From JAWLCG01 sp041687295 (GTDB lineage: Bacteria; Planctomycetota; Phycisphaerae; SM23-33; FEN-1343), in contig JAWLCG010000111.1 in NCBI GenBank assembly GCA_041687295.1, forward strand, positions 1 through 12,770: DNA of 12,770 nt, read 5' to 3'. Position numbers and translations under genes: made by a program. How positions within the stretch are numbered: the first letter of the stretch is position 1; each line of letters starts with the position of its first letter. A model generated the notes under the pieces. The model was not told where the DNA came from. It worked only from the letters and a program-made list of their open reading frames with translations, and searched no databases. This document shows positions 12,618 through 12,770 of this stretch, piece after piece.

Positions 12618-12770
12618 AGCTCTCGGGCACACTGGAGTCTTGGCTGGTGCCGGCGCGGGCGTGGGCGGGGCGGGGGCGGTGTCCGGGGGGGCGGGACTGG
12701 CTGGTCCGGGCGTACCTGGCGGTGGCGCTGCTGGCTGGGCCGATGGTGCTCTTCGCGGCTAAGGGGGTCT
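12614..12770 (+). CDS. Array member 4, N-terminal part (cut by window edge)
   Basis: A GTG start overlaps the stop of member 3 (GTGA), with GGAGG (12602-12606) 7 nt upstream, exactly as for member 2. The 52 visible codons begin (M)KLSGTLESWLVPARAW, then a Gly/Arg-rich stretch with one cysteine, then a hydrophobic segment (LVRAYLAVALLAGPMVLF, about 30-47). This layout, a basic N-terminus followed by a membrane segment, fits the three preceding genes. Whether it ends in the same zinc ribbon cannot be seen. Confidence 0.65.
   Translation, partial: MKLSGTLESWLVPARAWAGRGRCPGGRDWLVRAYLAVALLAGPMVLFAAKGV

Overview
The window is chromosomal DNA of a GC-rich bacterium, most likely a planctomycete of the Phycisphaerae type. 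The evidence is a PEP-CTERM secreted protein, several membrane proteins ending in a C-x2-C-GYPL-x-GLPEPR-C-x2-C zinc ribbon, a catabolic pair of glycoside-hydrolase-like protein and FAD oxidoreductase, and intergenic spaces full of palindromic repeats. Where promoters can be seen they are ordinary sigma-70 boxes: TTGACA/TACAAT before ilvB, TTGACG/CATAAT before ispE and TTGACT/TATGCT before gltX. The taxon is inferred from gene content and style only.

Layout. Positions 135-2878 (minus strand) hold a branched-chain amino acid unit: a sigma-70 promoter, a 35-codon leader peptide with a run of four valines, a hairpin starting on the leader stop codon, a C-rich stretch, ilvB, a repeat-filled spacer, then ilvH. 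Positions 2879-3285 are a gene-free gap with a nested-palindrome element and the promoter of two small membrane-protein genes on the plus strand (DUF3309 and YgaP-like). These converge with ispE (minus, 3962-4876), leaving 4 nt. A repeat cluster (5008-5138) separates ispE from a PEP-CTERM protein gene (5189-6145, minus). Next come a beta-propeller glycoside-hydrolase-like gene (6458-7423) and an FAD-dependent oxidoreductase (7658-8938), both minus; an 88-bp direct repeat lies on each side of the oxidoreductase. gltX (9146-10603, minus) follows. From 10697 to the right edge (plus) there is a translationally coupled run of four small membrane-protein genes. Three are complete and end in the same zinc ribbon; the fourth is cut by the window edge.

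How the genes work together. IlvB and IlvH are the catalytic and regulatory subunits of acetohydroxyacid synthase. The leader peptide implies that their transcription senses charged tRNA-Val (and perhaps tRNA-Leu), as ivbL does for ilvBN in enterobacteria. ispE (isoprenoid MEP pathway) and gltX (glutamyl-tRNA synthesis) are housekeeping. The hydrolase-like protein and oxidoreductase may belong to one carbohydrate-use locus.

The most notable observations are the ilvB leader/attenuator, which is too short for ordinary gene calling, and the coupled tandem family of membrane-anchored zinc-ribbon proteins with conserved ends and diverged middles. The density and nested design of the intergenic palindromes come next. 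No rRNA, tRNA, CRISPR array, transposase or phage gene was seen.
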